DNA of 64,000 nt from a bacterium (GCA_029561455.1 JAKQIY010000083.1:27773-91772); one strand, 5' to 3'; shown: positions 9,330 to 19,612, counted from the first letter of the stretch. Program-made: numbers and translations. Notes: generated by a model not told the origin, from the sequence alone.

Positions 9330-10025
9330 ATGAAAAAAAATGTTCTGATTTTATTGACATTAACTTGTATGGGGTGCTCAAAAAAAGACCCATCACTGGT
9401 TGCCTGGTGGAATTTCGATTCAGTAAACAGTGGAATTGTTAAAGATATGTCCGGCAACGGATTGGATGCGGTTAGCCGGAATGCAACATTTGGAAAAGGC
9501 AAAAGTGGCCAGGCCTTCTATGGAGACGGCAAAGGGTATCTTGAAGTCAAATATACGCCTGCTATGAATGATTTTAAAAACGGGATAACTCTATCTGTAT
9601 GGATTTTCCGGGACAGAAATTCAAACAAGGTATACAATTGCGTGGTTACCCGTGAAGTACGCGACACCTGGTCGGAGTACTTTGACATTGCTGTGGTTAA
9701 CAACAAACCTTTATTTGCCATTGATGCCGATGGCGCAAATTACCAGCAAGCCGAAGGCCCCGACTCTATTCCGCTCAATAAGTGGATCCACCTTACAGGT
9801 ACGTTCGATAACAAAACCATGCGGTTGTACATCAATGGAAAAGAATCTGCAACCCTGCCCTATGAGAAACCATTTACCTTCTCTGATAAAAATCCCCTAA
9901 TCATCGGAAGCAATACTAATGACCAGGGTAAAATAATGCACGACTTTTTCTATGGTTATATTGACGATTTAAAGATCTTTAATCGTTCGCTGTCTGCTGA
10001 AGAAATAATGGAATTGGCAAAGTAA
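9330..10025 (+). CDS. LamG/concanavalin A-like lectin lipoprotein
   Basis: 231 residues. A short lipoprotein signal ends in CMGC (Cys16). The mature part is a single LamG-like jelly roll: LVAWWNFD at the start, KDMSGNGLDA, FTFSDKNPLIIGSN and the closing YGYIDDLKIFNRSLSAEEI, the standard LamG_3 ending. No catalytic residues are expected; such domains bind sugars or serve as surface modules. It follows two surface apiosidase-like lipoproteins and probably belongs to the same polysaccharide-use locus as a binding protein. The gap before it (9064-9329) holds the 9086-9130 hairpin and otherwise AT-rich sequence, so it may have its own promoter. Confidence 0.75.
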   Translation: MKKNVLILLTLTCMGCSKKDPSLVAWWNFDSVNSGIVKDMSGNGLDAVSRNATFGKGKSGQAFYGDGKGYLEVKYTPAMNDFKNGITLSVWIFRDRNSNKVYNCVVTREVRDTWSEYFDIAVVNNKPLFAIDADGANYQQAEGPDSIPLNKWIHLTGTFDNKTMRLYINGKESATLPYEKPFTFSDKNPLIIGSNTNDQGKIMHDFFYGYIDDLKIFNRSLSAEEIMELAK

Positions 10026-10097
10026 TTTTCGCAAACAGAAATTATTCGCCGTCATGAAAGCAACCCGCTTATCACTGAAACGCCTTGCATAATTTCA

Positions 10098-10248
10098 ATT
10101 CCACAGTAATAGATTTGAAACCGTAGAGCCGTGCAAATTGGGTGATGCCTCGTACAAATCCTGGTGCACCTATCCTGAGTATCCCATTCCGGTTCAAATG
10201 CAAGCCGGTCAGATAGGAAAGTAAATTTTAGAGCTATCTATACAAGGC
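10098..10248 (+). pseudogene. Decayed N-terminal fragment of an apnL-like gene
   Basis: Inside the 660-base gap 10026-10687. In one frame it reads FHSNRFET, then DASYKSWCTYPEYPIPVQMQ, AGQIGK, a stop (TAA), and ILELSIQG. This follows ApnL residues about 184-233 (FHGEVFETEDQRNW, DASYKTYCTPLELPFPV, IKIQG). It is more diverged than the fragment at 6450-6661, so it may come from another paralogue. No start codon or long frame surrounds it. The rest of the gap is AT-rich with nothing recognised. Confidence 0.65.
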
Positions 10249-10687
10249 AATGCTCTGGTGTATACCGAGACTACCACTGGTTTTATTATCTCTATGCGCT
10301 GGGGCTTGTGTGGATTTTTAATATGATTAAAAGAAATCATTATTTTAATTATAAGGATCAATTTTCCCCTCAAAATCTTCATTTCAAACCCGGCAAACTT
10401 GCGATTATAAACTAGAAACTCTATATAAAATACAGCCGAAAACTTAAAATCTTCTTGTTTTTTTCCATAAAATTCACTTACTTGAGTAGCTTTAATTTTT
10501 TATATACATGGGTTTTGGCGGGTTCTTTTTAATATTATAAAGTTCTAGAATTTGTTGGTCTTGACAGGCGGCGGTTGTTATTTTTTAATTCATTATTAAC
10601 GCTGGATTATTGTATCCAGTGGAAAAGAATGCTAATAGATATCAAGTTGTTAATTCTTTTAAATTGGGACATTAAAATTTTTATTGT

Positions 10688-11740
10688 ATGATTAAACCCA
10701 GAAAAATTGAACTTGTTATAATTGTTATTCTAATTATATCAATATTTCTGGTCTATCTTGATCGTTATTTGGATTTAGGTATATACCCTTATCAAAAAGG
10801 ACATACTGTAACCGAAGAAATAAAAAAAAATGATCAAAAGATAGACCTGGTTACTCTTACTTGTATACCATTAGATGCCCAACTTGTAACGAATGCTGCT
10901 GAATATGTTCAACAGGTTGAAAAGTTATTAAAGAAATGGGATAAAAAAGTAAACAAATGTCGTTTTGAGGAAATCATATGGGAGCAAACCAAGGCAACGG
11001 CAGAACAATTCAAAAATTTTAAGATGCAGCAGGGATACCAGTTAATGCAAAAATCAATAAAACATTTTTCATCCGAAAATAATATTAGAAAAATGACCCC
11101 ATTACCCGATATTGATTTTAATGAATTACTGGGAATTCTAGATCACCTCCAGATAGAAGAAAGTTATGTACTCGATTATGTTTATTATCTTGACTCAATA
11201 GCCGGCATTCCTATTGTTTATGCCAGGCAAACAGAAGCCAAGCCAATCGATTGCCTGAATAATTTCCCCAACTGGAGAAATTATTTAATTGACGACCATA
11301 TTAGAGAATCTCTGAATCGGCATTTTATAAATCACATCAGGCTTGATGACTCCCCGACAAGTTATTTTCAACTTGCTGTGTTGGCATTGTATTGCAACCG
11401 GTTTTTCTTATACTGGCATTCTGCTAATCGCGATGAAACTATTCTGGCCAACAATCAGGATATTTTACAAATTATGCAATCCATTATTGTGCAAATTGAA
11501 TGTCTAGTGGATTCTACTGCTTACAACAAATTAACAGAGTTGCAATCCGAGCTGCAACAAATAAATATAACCCCTTATGTTGTAATGAATAAAGACATTG
11601 TGCAAACTGTATTTTACTATTTTACATACTCGGGTGGTGTATATAAAGTCGTTTGGCATGTCTCACGAGAGTTTCCTCATATAGAAATAAACTTGACAAG
11701 ACAAAAAATTATTAATTATAATAAAGAGGTACAGTTTTGA
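10688..11740 (+). CDS. Membrane-anchored protein of unknown function
   Basis: 350 residues, not recognised. One N-terminal hydrophobic helix (about 8-25, IELVIIVILIISIFLVYL) anchors it; the rest is hydrophilic and mostly helical. It has scattered cysteines (LTCIPLD, KCRFEE, IDCLNNF, IECLVD) without a clear metal motif. A middle segment is rich in Asp and Tyr (ILDHLQIEESYVLDYVYYLD). The gene is markedly AT-rich compared with the sugar genes before it and opens a block of four unknown genes. No good ribosome-binding site precedes the ATG. The protein probably faces the periplasm. Confidence 0.6.
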   Translation: MIKPRKIELVIIVILIISIFLVYLDRYLDLGIYPYQKGHTVTEEIKKNDQKIDLVTLTCIPLDAQLVTNAAEYVQQVEKLLKKWDKKVNKCRFEEIIWEQTKATAEQFKNFKMQQGYQLMQKSIKHFSSENNIRKMTPLPDIDFNELLGILDHLQIEESYVLDYVYYLDSIAGIPIVYARQTEAKPIDCLNNFPNWRNYLIDDHIRESLNRHFINHIRLDDSPTSYFQLAVLALYCNRFFLYWHSANRDETILANNQDILQIMQSIIVQIECLVDSTAYNKLTELQSELQQINITPYVVMNKDIVQTVFYYFTYSGGVYKVVWHVSREFPHIEINLTRQKIINYNKEVQF

Positions 11741-11876
11741 ATTTTTCAATAAATTTATGTATATCAGAACAATGAGAACCCCCAAAAGATATTTAGCGCG
11801 GCAGACAATAGACACTAATAACTTTACTGATAATTATGATATCTTCAAAACACATATTAAATAAAGGAAATGAAAA

Positions 11877-12695
11877 ATGAACCTGAAAAAATTCAATACA
11901 ATACTTGTATCAATAGGGCTTGTTTTGTTAATTATTATTTTATCAATTGGACTTTATACAATTATTAAGGATAATTTCCCAAAAGACGAAAAGGACCAGA
12001 TGCTTTCAGAAACACAAATTAATAAACTGCTGGAAGAAGATAAGCGTATACAATTAATAGACTTTAATACAATCGATCTGTTAGATTCTCTGCATCAAAT
12101 CTATATTATCCCGGTATACCAAAAATCATTACAATCGCCGGAAGAAATTGAAACAAGTAAATATTTAACAATGGAGTTCGCAGATATTCCTGCAACTTAT
12201 CAAAGAAATTATATACCATCACTCAATACAAATAACTTTTATTATGCGAATGATAATATGAACAACTTGATTATTTATTACATGAAAAAAAATATTTCAT
12301 ACCCCTTATTTGAAAAAAGAATCAGTATAATAGACTTTGTACCATATAAAGTAGAGAAAAATCACTATTTATTTATCATTGTGTGTGATAAAGATACAAA
12401 TGAGGATGGTGTATTAAATAATGATGATTTGTTATCATTATTTTCATTCAATATTCTTACTAAAGAAATGAAAAGGATTAATAAAGAAGCTGAATTCATT
12501 GAAAGTTCAAACTACCTGGAATTAACAAATAAGATAATTCTTAAAGTCGGTATTGATAGAAACAAAAACAATAAATTTGATAAACAATTTGAGCCATTAA
12601 TATTCAAACAATTTGATATAATTACAAACGAATACAGCCTATTAATTGATGAAGAAACAATCAACAAGTTGCAGAAAATATTGGATGGAAAGTAA
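11877..12695 (+). CDS. Membrane-anchored protein with dockerin/EF-hand-like loops
   Basis: 272 residues, family not recognised. An N-terminal transmembrane helix (about 10-30) is followed by a soluble domain carrying two calcium-loop-like sequences: DTNEDGVLNNDD (173-184), with the Asp/Asn spacing of EF-hand or dockerin loops, and DRNKNNKFDKQFE (227-239). The first begins a short helix, as in a single EF-hand. AAGGAAATG lies before the ATG. It is AT-rich like its neighbours; the spacing to the next gene is 29 bases, suggesting one transcript. Calcium binding is inferred from the loops only. Confidence 0.6.
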   Translation: MNLKKFNTILVSIGLVLLIIILSIGLYTIIKDNFPKDEKDQMLSETQINKLLEEDKRIQLIDFNTIDLLDSLHQIYIIPVYQKSLQSPEEIETSKYLTMEFADIPATYQRNYIPSLNTNNFYYANDNMNNLIIYYMKKNISYPLFEKRISIIDFVPYKVEKNHYLFIIVCDKDTNEDGVLNNDDLLSLFSFNILTKEMKRINKEAEFIESSNYLELTNKIILKVGIDRNKNNKFDKQFEPLIFKQFDIITNEYSLLIDEETINKLQKILDGK

Positions 12696-12724
12696 ACTCA
12701 AATTCTATTTGCAGGAACAACACT

Positions 12725-13897
12725 ATGAAACTAAAATATCTGCTCATCTTCTTACTCTTGTCGTCAATGACGCTATTTGCCCAGGAAAATAATGAATTGG
12801 AAAAACAATTCACCAAACGCTCTTTTAACTGGGAAGATATTTCGTATAACTGCTCTTATTTAATTGCCAAATATTTCAACGAGGATAAACAGGATTCTGT
12901 CCAGATAATTTTGGATTACTGGAAGAGCAAACAGGTTGACAAGTATAGCGAACCCACTATGCGCTTTTCGATTCTGTATGCAATTTATCAGGGGAATTTT
13001 AACGAGTCCATTTATTTGAAAGATATTATTAATTACCTGATTCAATACAGGTATCTGCTGGAATTAAATAATTATAATGAAGATTGGGGACGTTCTTATT
13101 TAAATAACAATTTGGCATTTATCAGGGTGCCATATTTACATAAAGATTTCAATATGCTCACCAGCACCCTGGCAACCCAGTTAAAAATAGAAACTGCGGC
13201 AAACAGTTTGGAAAATTTGTTATGCAGCTTTTATGCCGATGATTTTGAAGGTTTTTATAATAACCTGGTTCGGGATGAATATAAGGAAACAAATTTACAG
13301 CGATATTATCTGGACTATGTTAATCAATTAAAACGAGAGCCAAGCAGTGGAATGTCACTCTTTACTTCACTATGGACGCCCACCGGAAAAGCTAAGGTGC
13401 TAGGCCCGCACCCTGAACTTGGTCTTGCAATTGAAATTAATGATCCGGAATATTTTTGGGGGTTAACTTTGGCTATTCGATTTTTAAAAACCAAAGATAA
13501 ATATTCCGTTTATCATGAAAACAAAATACATACTACCAATTATTATTTGGGTGGTTTTATCGGAATAGAGGGAGGTTATAAATTGCTTAACTATAAAAGA
13601 ACCTCTTCATGTATCCTCTTTGGGTTAGGATACGATGGCTTTGATGTTATGGAAGAAACGGAAGATCATAGTTCTAAAACTATAAACTCTTTAAATTTAA
13701 ACGCCGGCATAGGCTATCACATTTATCTTGACAGGTATTTATCAAAATATATAGGTTTTCAATTCAGGTATAATTTAATTAACTATTACACCAATGGAGG
13801 TACAGACCTGTCCGGTAATAGTGTTACATTACGAGTGAGTTATAGTTTTGAGATGGATGATGGCAGGATTAGATTATTAAAAAATTTGAATCAATAA
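12725..13897 (+). CDS. Exported protein with C-terminal beta-barrel-like region, unknown function
   Basis: 390 residues. A signal peptide (about 1-20, ending ALFAQ-like LFAQE) precedes a helical middle part and a C-terminal third of alternating amphipathic strands with Gly and Tyr (YYLGGFIGIEGGYKLL, GIGYHIYLDRYLS, NSVTLRVSYSFEM), as in outer-membrane beta-barrels. It is preceded by AGGAA. It lies 29 bases after the EF-hand-like gene and 51 before a lipoprotein gene, so the three may form an envelope unit. No family recognised. Confidence 0.6.
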   Translation: MKLKYLLIFLLLSSMTLFAQENNELEKQFTKRSFNWEDISYNCSYLIAKYFNEDKQDSVQIILDYWKSKQVDKYSEPTMRFSILYAIYQGNFNESIYLKDIINYLIQYRYLLELNNYNEDWGRSYLNNNLAFIRVPYLHKDFNMLTSTLATQLKIETAANSLENLLCSFYADDFEGFYNNLVRDEYKETNLQRYYLDYVNQLKREPSSGMSLFTSLWTPTGKAKVLGPHPELGLAIEINDPEYFWGLTLAIRFLKTKDKYSVYHENKIHTTNYYLGGFIGIEGGYKLLNYKRTSSCILFGLGYDGFDVMEETEDHSSKTINSLNLNAGIGYHIYLDRYLSKYIGFQFRYNLINYYTNGGTDLSGNSVTLRVSYSFEMDDGRIRLLKNLNQ

Positions 13898-13948
13898 CCG
13901 GTTATATAACAAACCAGAGCGTCGGAGCCGGATTAGGAGAATTTGGTA

Positions 13949-14812
13949 ATGAAAAAATGCTTGTCAATCTTGAGTTATTGTCTACTTTTAGTGGTCATGT
14001 TAAATTGTGCTACGACCCAAGTTCCCAAATTAAAAAGCAAGCAGGATTGTAGTACCAGTCTGGAAGGATTTTTCCATAGCGCAAATGCATGGCAAAAGAA
14101 AATACCGGCATTAATTGTGAAAGAGAATCCGGACATTATTTTATATGGCAAGATTCTTTCAATTGGAAATGACGGTATAATATATGATCCTGATAAAGAA
14201 AGCCCCTTTTATGATCCGGAGGAAAAATTTTTTCCTTTTACCGAAATTGAAATGTTAATTAACGAAAAAGGGGAACTTGTTTATGGACAAATTCCTAAAA
14301 TTTACTCAAAATCATGGTCAATGTTTTTTCACATTGTGTCTATGGAAAAGCCAGAACAGAAACCAATGGTCATGGAATTTGAACAAAATCATAAATTTAG
14401 TTTTTGCTTGCCTGAAGGGAATTATTTAGTAAAACAAATACTCTTTATGGATAAAAATGGCAATATTGACATTGGTAAGGATTTTCCCGGTTTAGTTTTT
14501 AAAGTAAACGCAAATCAAGCAAATTATTTAGGAGATATTTATTTAGATATTGATGATGAAAATAAAGATAAATACATAATCGTCCCCTATATAATGGGCA
14601 GGCGAAATTCAGCATTTCCAATATATCCAATCAGTAGTGGTGTATTTTCAGCAGCACTTGAAGGCGCAATAGTTGGCATCATAGAGTCTGTTATATATAA
14701 ATCAAAAGGAGCAATTGGTGCACATTTGATTGTTATAAAACAAGAAAGTAATTACGTTCCCGAACTCAACATGCCGGTAAACAATTGTCAAATATATGTT
14801 GATATGCCGTGA
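13949..14812 (+). CDS. Lipoprotein of unknown function
   Basis: 287 residues. The signal ends VMLNC, so Cys22 is the likely lipidated residue. I chose the ATG at 13949 because AGGAGA lies 8 bases before it; an in-frame TTG two codons earlier is less likely. The mature protein contains a beta-rich segment with KFSFCLPEGNYLVKQI, resembling prealbumin/carboxypeptidase-regulatory-like folds in which a default value is computed as a fold insert, and a late hydrophobic glycine-rich stretch (SSGVFSAALEGAIVGIIESV). No enzyme motif is seen. It closes the AT-rich four-gene block. Confidence 0.6.
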   Translation: MKKCLSILSYCLLLVVMLNCATTQVPKLKSKQDCSTSLEGFFHSANAWQKKIPALIVKENPDIILYGKILSIGNDGIIYDPDKESPFYDPEEKFFPFTEIEMLINEKGELVYGQIPKIYSKSWSMFFHIVSMEKPEQKPMVMEFEQNHKFSFCLPEGNYLVKQILFMDKNGNIDIGKDFPGLVFKVNANQANYLGDIYLDIDDENKDKYIIVPYIMGRRNSAFPIYPISSGVFSAALEGAIVGIIESVIYKSKGAIGAHLIVIKQESNYVPELNMPVNNCQIYVDMP

Positions 14813-14979
14813 AATATGTTTATTGTGTTTGGCATTTTCTATCTAGTCATTGCTTTGCACGAGAGAGCATATTCATTAAAAAACTGTTATACAACCTTTT
14901 TTTAACTGTCCTCATTAGAACAAATGATCCTTATCTACGTTTTAATAAAGGAATATAAAGTATTGGCAAAGGTATTAAA

Positions 14980-15915
14980 ATGAATGTAAAAAACAGACAA
15001 TTATTAAAACAACTCCTCCTGCTTTCAGGGCTGATCGCAGCCCCGTCATTATTTGCTCAAATGGTCAATATCGACCATATCACCCGCAAATGGCTGGATA
15101 GTGCTTATGCGGATCAGTCTCCGGCGCAAAAGCTGGATATTTACCTGCCCGAAAGCGGCGACGGCCCGTTCCCGGTGATCCTGTCCATTCATGGCGGCGC
15201 TTTTTCAGGCGGCGATAAACGGGATGGGCAGGTAACCCCCATGCTGGAAGGTCTGAAACGCGGCTATGCCGTGGTTTCCATTAATTACCGGCTGAGCGGC
15301 GAAGCCATCTGGCCGGCGCAGATAAACGATTGTAAAGCGGCGGTGCGCTGGATTAGAGCGAATGCCGACGACTACAAACTGGCAGCTGGTAAAATTGCCG
15401 CCTGGGGTGGCTCAGCGGGCGGGCATTTGTCCGCCATGCTTGGCACAGCAGGCGATGTGGCATTGCTGGAAGACCTGTCCCAGGGCAATGCACAGCAATC
15501 CAGCCGCGTTCAGGCGGTGGTCGACTGGTTCGGGCCAACCAATTTCTTAACAATGGACGAGCTACAGAAACAGAGTGGCATTCCGAATCCGATGATCCAT
15601 TCGGTTCCCAAATCGCCCGAATCACTGCTAATTGGCGGCAACCTGGAAGATTTTCCTGACAGAGTCAGTTCGGCCAACCCGGAAACCTATATCAGCAAAG
15701 ACGCTCCCCCCTTCCTTATTCAGCATGGTACTGAAGACAACCTGGTGCCGCATCTCGGTTCACTTTTATTTGCCAGAAAGCTCGGCATGGCGCTGGGGTA
15801 TGAAAAAGTAGCGCTCGAATTTTTCCCCAACACCGGTCATGGTGGCCCGGCATTTAATACCCGGGAGAACCTGGAGCGGGTTTTTACATTCCTGGATAAA
15901 GTTCTGGTAAAATAA
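14980..15915 (+). CDS. Secreted alpha/beta-hydrolase esterase
   Basis: 311 residues. A signal peptide (about 1-27, ending SLFAQ) precedes an alpha/beta hydrolase of the BD-FAE/acetyl-esterase type. The oxyanion motif is HGGAFSGGDKR (about 70-80), the nucleophile serine lies in WGGSAGGH (about 142-149), the acid in GTEDNLVP and the histidine in NTGHGGPAF. Family members remove acetyl, feruloyl or similar esters from plant polysaccharides, which fits the surrounding glycan genes. GC content is clearly higher than in the preceding block. The exact ester is unknown. Confidence 0.8.
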   Translation: MNVKNRQLLKQLLLLSGLIAAPSLFAQMVNIDHITRKWLDSAYADQSPAQKLDIYLPESGDGPFPVILSIHGGAFSGGDKRDGQVTPMLEGLKRGYAVVSINYRLSGEAIWPAQINDCKAAVRWIRANADDYKLAAGKIAAWGGSAGGHLSAMLGTAGDVALLEDLSQGNAQQSSRVQAVVDWFGPTNFLTMDELQKQSGIPNPMIHSVPKSPESLLIGGNLEDFPDRVSSANPETYISKDAPPFLIQHGTEDNLVPHLGSLLFARKLGMALGYEKVALEFFPNTGHGGPAFNTRENLERVFTFLDKVLVK

Positions 15916-16019
15916 AGCAGGCTTTATATCTCACTTAAATAAATAATTAATATTGTATTGTAATTACAAGGGGGATTTTTTGCTTTTTTTTTACACACAA
16001 GTAGGGAATTAATTTAATC

Positions 16020-16053
16020 AAAATGGGGTAACAGTCATCCAGCCCCATTTTTA
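16020..16053 (+). terminator. Intrinsic terminator-like hairpin after the esterase
   Basis: Inverted repeat AAAATGGGG / CCCCATTTT (16020-16028 and 16043-16051) with a 14-base loop and a short T-run, about 105 bases after the esterase stop. It probably ends that transcript. Confidence 0.5.
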
Positions 16054-16847
16054 AACTTTATCAGCTACAACATTTTGTTAATTTTGTTGCGCAATCTGGT
16101 TATAAGAAAATTAACAAATGGCTTGTATTCTCATTAAAATATTATTATAATATTTTACTTTACATTTGAGGTCACTCTTCACTATTGTCCCTACATTTGT
16201 GAAAGTTTTTTAACCTGTTGTTCTTTTTGTTTTCATGATTGCATCATCAGTTACGATTGAAGATATTTTTGTCTTTGCGTTTCAAAATAGCGCTTTTCAG
16301 GAATGATAAATTGAACATAGTTAAATACCGGCTTTTTTCAATTGATGGAATTTTTACTCCCCGGAGTAATTCATCCGTCATTATGCTAACAATTACAGTG
16401 GTGAACCCAAAGTGACTAGTTTTTCCTGGAGCGGTCAATACTATTCTCCATTTTTAACTAAACACGCCTATCGCGCCAGTCGACGCATTATTAAAGCATG
16501 TCTAAAGCAGCTGCAAAAATTGATTTTTTCGATCAGGTTTTGTGGTTTTTATTCACAAAATACTTTGCTTAATTCCAACACCAACCGGAATAATATCCTG
16601 CAACTGCTCTCCTGTAGATTTCAATTTCAATATTTATCAATTTGACCAATAATAAAATTTTATGGATAAAATATTAGAAGAAATAGTGCCTATGGAATAC
16701 TGTAAATTAAAAAAAATATTATATCATTAACTGAACAACCCAGAGATGGAGGTACCAGAAATTATCAAACGATAATTTGACACTGTTGGTAACTGGATAA
16801 TAATAAGAACGAATAAAATGGAATCATTCTAATGAAGGAGGGTTGTA
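16054..16847. other. Long gap without recognised gene
   Basis: About 790 bases, AT-rich. Short open frames exist on both strands (about 16412-16645 plus, 16247-16438 minus), but neither has a ribosome-binding site, a recognisable protein or neighbour support. The last 20 bases carry the AAGGAGGGTTG site of the TonB receptor gene. The gap may hold the promoter of the receptor cluster. Confidence 0.4.
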
Positions 16848-19574
16848 ATGACAAGATCTACAATGTCTCTGCTTTTACTGTTCTTGTGTCTCTGCCTGGC
16901 GTCATTGGCATCAGCACAAACAACCGGTAAAATTGCCGGTAACGTTTTGGATGAGCAAACCGGTGAACCGCTCATGGGCGCCAATATATCAATCCTTAAC
17001 ACCAATATGGGTGCGGCAGCCGGCGCCGACGGTTCCTTTTTCATCATTAATGTTCAACCCGGTAGTTATAGTTTACGGGTACAAATGATGGGTTATGAAA
17101 CGATGATATTGACTGATGCCCGGGTTTCAGTCAACCGCACGTTGAATATTACGGCAAAACTCAAACCGACAGTCATTGAAGGTCAGGAGGTTATTGTAAC
17201 TGCCGAAAAATTACAGCTCAAAAAAGACCAAACCAGTTCGGTGCGCAATGTTTCTGCCGATGAAATTGAACTGCTGCCAGTGGAAAGCGTTGGTCAGGTT
17301 GTCAACATGCAGGCGGGTGTAGTTGCCGGCCACTTTCGCGGCGGCCGCGACACCGAAGTAACCTATATGATCGATGGCATGCAGGTTGATAACAGCTTTT
17401 ACGGCACATATAGCGGCGTCAGCGTCGAGACTGAAGCGGTTCAAGATCTTGAAGTTATAACCGGCACCTTTAATGCCGAATATGGCCGGGCCATGAGCGG
17501 TATTGTCAACGCAGTTACCAAAGAAGGCGAAAATTCCTTTCACGGTTCTGCTTCCGGCAGTGTGGCAAATTTTTTGACCGGTAAAACGGATGTCTTTCCC
17601 GGTTTGGAATTTAATTCCGATCTTAATATGAGTCAGGATTATAAAATCCAGTTGGAAGGTCCGGTAATAAAAAATCGGTTAACCTTTTTTACCAATTACC
17701 GCTATCAAAACCTCAACGGCCACCTCAACGGCATTCATAAATTTAATCCGTCCGATTACAGCGTCTATCCAACCGACGACCCCGCGACCTGGCATACGGA
17801 AGCCACCGGTACCGGTGAATATGTTTCTATGGATAAAGACTATTATCATAATTTCACCGGCAAACTGGCCTTAAAAGTTACCAACAACATCAAAGCATCT
17901 GTACTTTATACTTTTAATAAAAGCAAGAATAGCGATTATAACCATAATTATAAATATAATCCGACCGCGCTCCGTAATAATTATGGCGAATCGAATTACA
18001 CCGCTTTTACGTTTACCCACATGATCAATCGCGCCTTGTTTTACGACCTGAAAGTGTCGTACCTCAATAATGTCGGCGAAAGTTATGTATATGAAAATCC
18101 GCTCGATTCCCGTTATGTCCATCCCAAATATGTGGGCACCGGTACAACCGGCTTTGCCACCGGCGGCAATGGAGACACAGGGAAAAGCACAGATTCGTTT
18201 AACGATCTGACCACCAAACTGGACTTTTACTGGCAGGCCAATAAAATCCACAGTTTCAAAACCGGTGTTCTTTACATTGATCATGAGATTGACCGTTTCC
18301 GGGTCGATGTTCGCAATATCTATTCCGGTTTGTCATTTGAAAACGAACAGGAAGTTGATGCGGTTACCGGTAAAATTACTTACCCCTTTTATGAACTGGA
18401 AATAATGCCGATTACCGATAAAACCATGGACGTTTATAATGTTCGTCCTTATGAGCTTTCCGGTTATTTACAGGACAAAATGGAATTCCAGGAAATGGTC
18501 ATCAATGTCGGCTTGAGGTATGATTATTTCAATTCCAACCAGGTCTTCCCTTCCGACCGCAGAAACCCGGCCAACCAGCTATCACTGCCGGATAGTATGA
18601 TGTCGACATATAAAAAAGCGGACCCGCAAACACAACTCAGTCCCCGTTTTGGTTTGTCATATCAACTCAGTGACCAGGCGGTTATGCATATCAGTTATGG
18701 GCATTTTTTCCAAATGCCGCCAATGTATTCTTTATATGCCAACAACATTTTCCGCGTACCTGTCAGCGATTATTCCACCACCATGGGTAATACCCTGTTA
18801 AAACCGCAAAAAACCATACAATATGAAATCGGCATCTGGCAGGAGTTGACCAAAGGCATGGGTCTTGAACTGTCTTTGTACTATCGCGATATTTACGATT
18901 TGTTATCTACAAAAATTGTCTCTACGTATAACCAGATCGAATACGGACTGTATACGAATAAAGATTATGGCAATGCGCGCGGTCTGGAAGTTAAATGGGA
19001 TTATATCATCGGGAAATTTTATACAGGCTTGAATTATACACTGGCCTATACACGTGGTAATGCCGATAATCCGACCCAAACCTTTACCCGCGCCGGGAGT
19101 AGTATGGACCCCATTACACGACTTATCCCTATGACGTGGGATCAGCGGCATACTTTTAATACAACTGTCCGCTATTCGACCGGGAATATGGGCGCTACAT
19201 TTTTGCTTTATTACAATTCGGGCACCCCGTATACTTATCAACCGTTGGAGATCAGCCCGCTCTCGCTGATTAATTTGTACGAAAACAATGCCTATAAACC
19301 ATCGGGAATTACTTTAGACTTTTCGAGCTATTATAACATTACTCTTTTGGGGAATATCAAAGGTCAATTCACTTTGAATATTTATAATTTACTTGACAGA
19401 AAGAATGCCATGTGGGTGTATAACGATACCGGTCAACCTTATACCACAATCATATTCGACAGTGACCGCGCTAACCATCGCAGTAATTTCAATACCTATG
19501 ATGACCGTGTTCAAAATCCGACCGCCTATTCAGCGCCCCGGCAAATCAAACTTGGATTTGGCATTTTGTTTTAA
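16848..19574 (+). CDS. TonB-dependent receptor with carboxypeptidase-regulatory-like N-terminal domain
   Basis: 908 residues. A signal peptide (about 1-24) is followed by a CarboxypepD_reg-like domain (about 27-110, GKIAGNVLDEQTGEPLMGAN), a plug domain (about 130-230, with IDGMQVDN and AEYGRAMSGIVNAVTKEG) and a 22-strand-type barrel to the C-terminus, which ends in an aromatic residue (IKLGFGILF). AAGGAGG precedes the ATG. The protein imports a bulky ligand across the outer membrane with TonB energy; ligand unknown. It is followed at 38 bases by a large surface protein and then a PorV-like protein, an arrangement common in deep FCB lineages, so the three probably work together. Confidence 0.88.
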   Translation: MTRSTMSLLLLFLCLCLASLASAQTTGKIAGNVLDEQTGEPLMGANISILNTNMGAAAGADGSFFIINVQPGSYSLRVQMMGYETMILTDARVSVNRTLNITAKLKPTVIEGQEVIVTAEKLQLKKDQTSSVRNVSADEIELLPVESVGQVVNMQAGVVAGHFRGGRDTEVTYMIDGMQVDNSFYGTYSGVSVETEAVQDLEVITGTFNAEYGRAMSGIVNAVTKEGENSFHGSASGSVANFLTGKTDVFPGLEFNSDLNMSQDYKIQLEGPVIKNRLTFFTNYRYQNLNGHLNGIHKFNPSDYSVYPTDDPATWHTEATGTGEYVSMDKDYYHNFTGKLALKVTNNIKASVLYTFNKSKNSDYNHNYKYNPTALRNNYGESNYTAFTFTHMINRALFYDLKVSYLNNVGESYVYENPLDSRYVHPKYVGTGTTGFATGGNGDTGKSTDSFNDLTTKLDFYWQANKIHSFKTGVLYIDHEIDRFRVDVRNIYSGLSFENEQEVDAVTGKITYPFYELEIMPITDKTMDVYNVRPYELSGYLQDKMEFQEMVINVGLRYDYFNSNQVFPSDRRNPANQLSLPDSMMSTYKKADPQTQLSPRFGLSYQLSDQAVMHISYGHFFQMPPMYSLYANNIFRVPVSDYSTTMGNTLLKPQKTIQYEIGIWQELTKGMGLELSLYYRDIYDLLSTKIVSTYNQIEYGLYTNKDYGNARGLEVKWDYIIGKFYTGLNYTLAYTRGNADNPTQTFTRAGSSMDPITRLIPMTWDQRHTFNTTVRYSTGNMGATFLLYYNSGTPYTYQPLEISPLSLINLYENNAYKPSGITLDFSSYYNITLLGNIKGQFTLNIYNLLDRKNAMWVYNDTGQPYTTIIFDSDRANHRSNFNTYDDRVQNPTAYSAPRQIKLGFGILF

Positions 19575-19612
19575 TCAGTGTTGATGTGAATACACAAACC
19601 AGGAGAGTACGA

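Noticed and set aside
16247..16645. Two short frames on opposite strands in the gap before the TonB receptor
   Set aside because: No ribosome sites, low-complexity composition, no similarity recognised.
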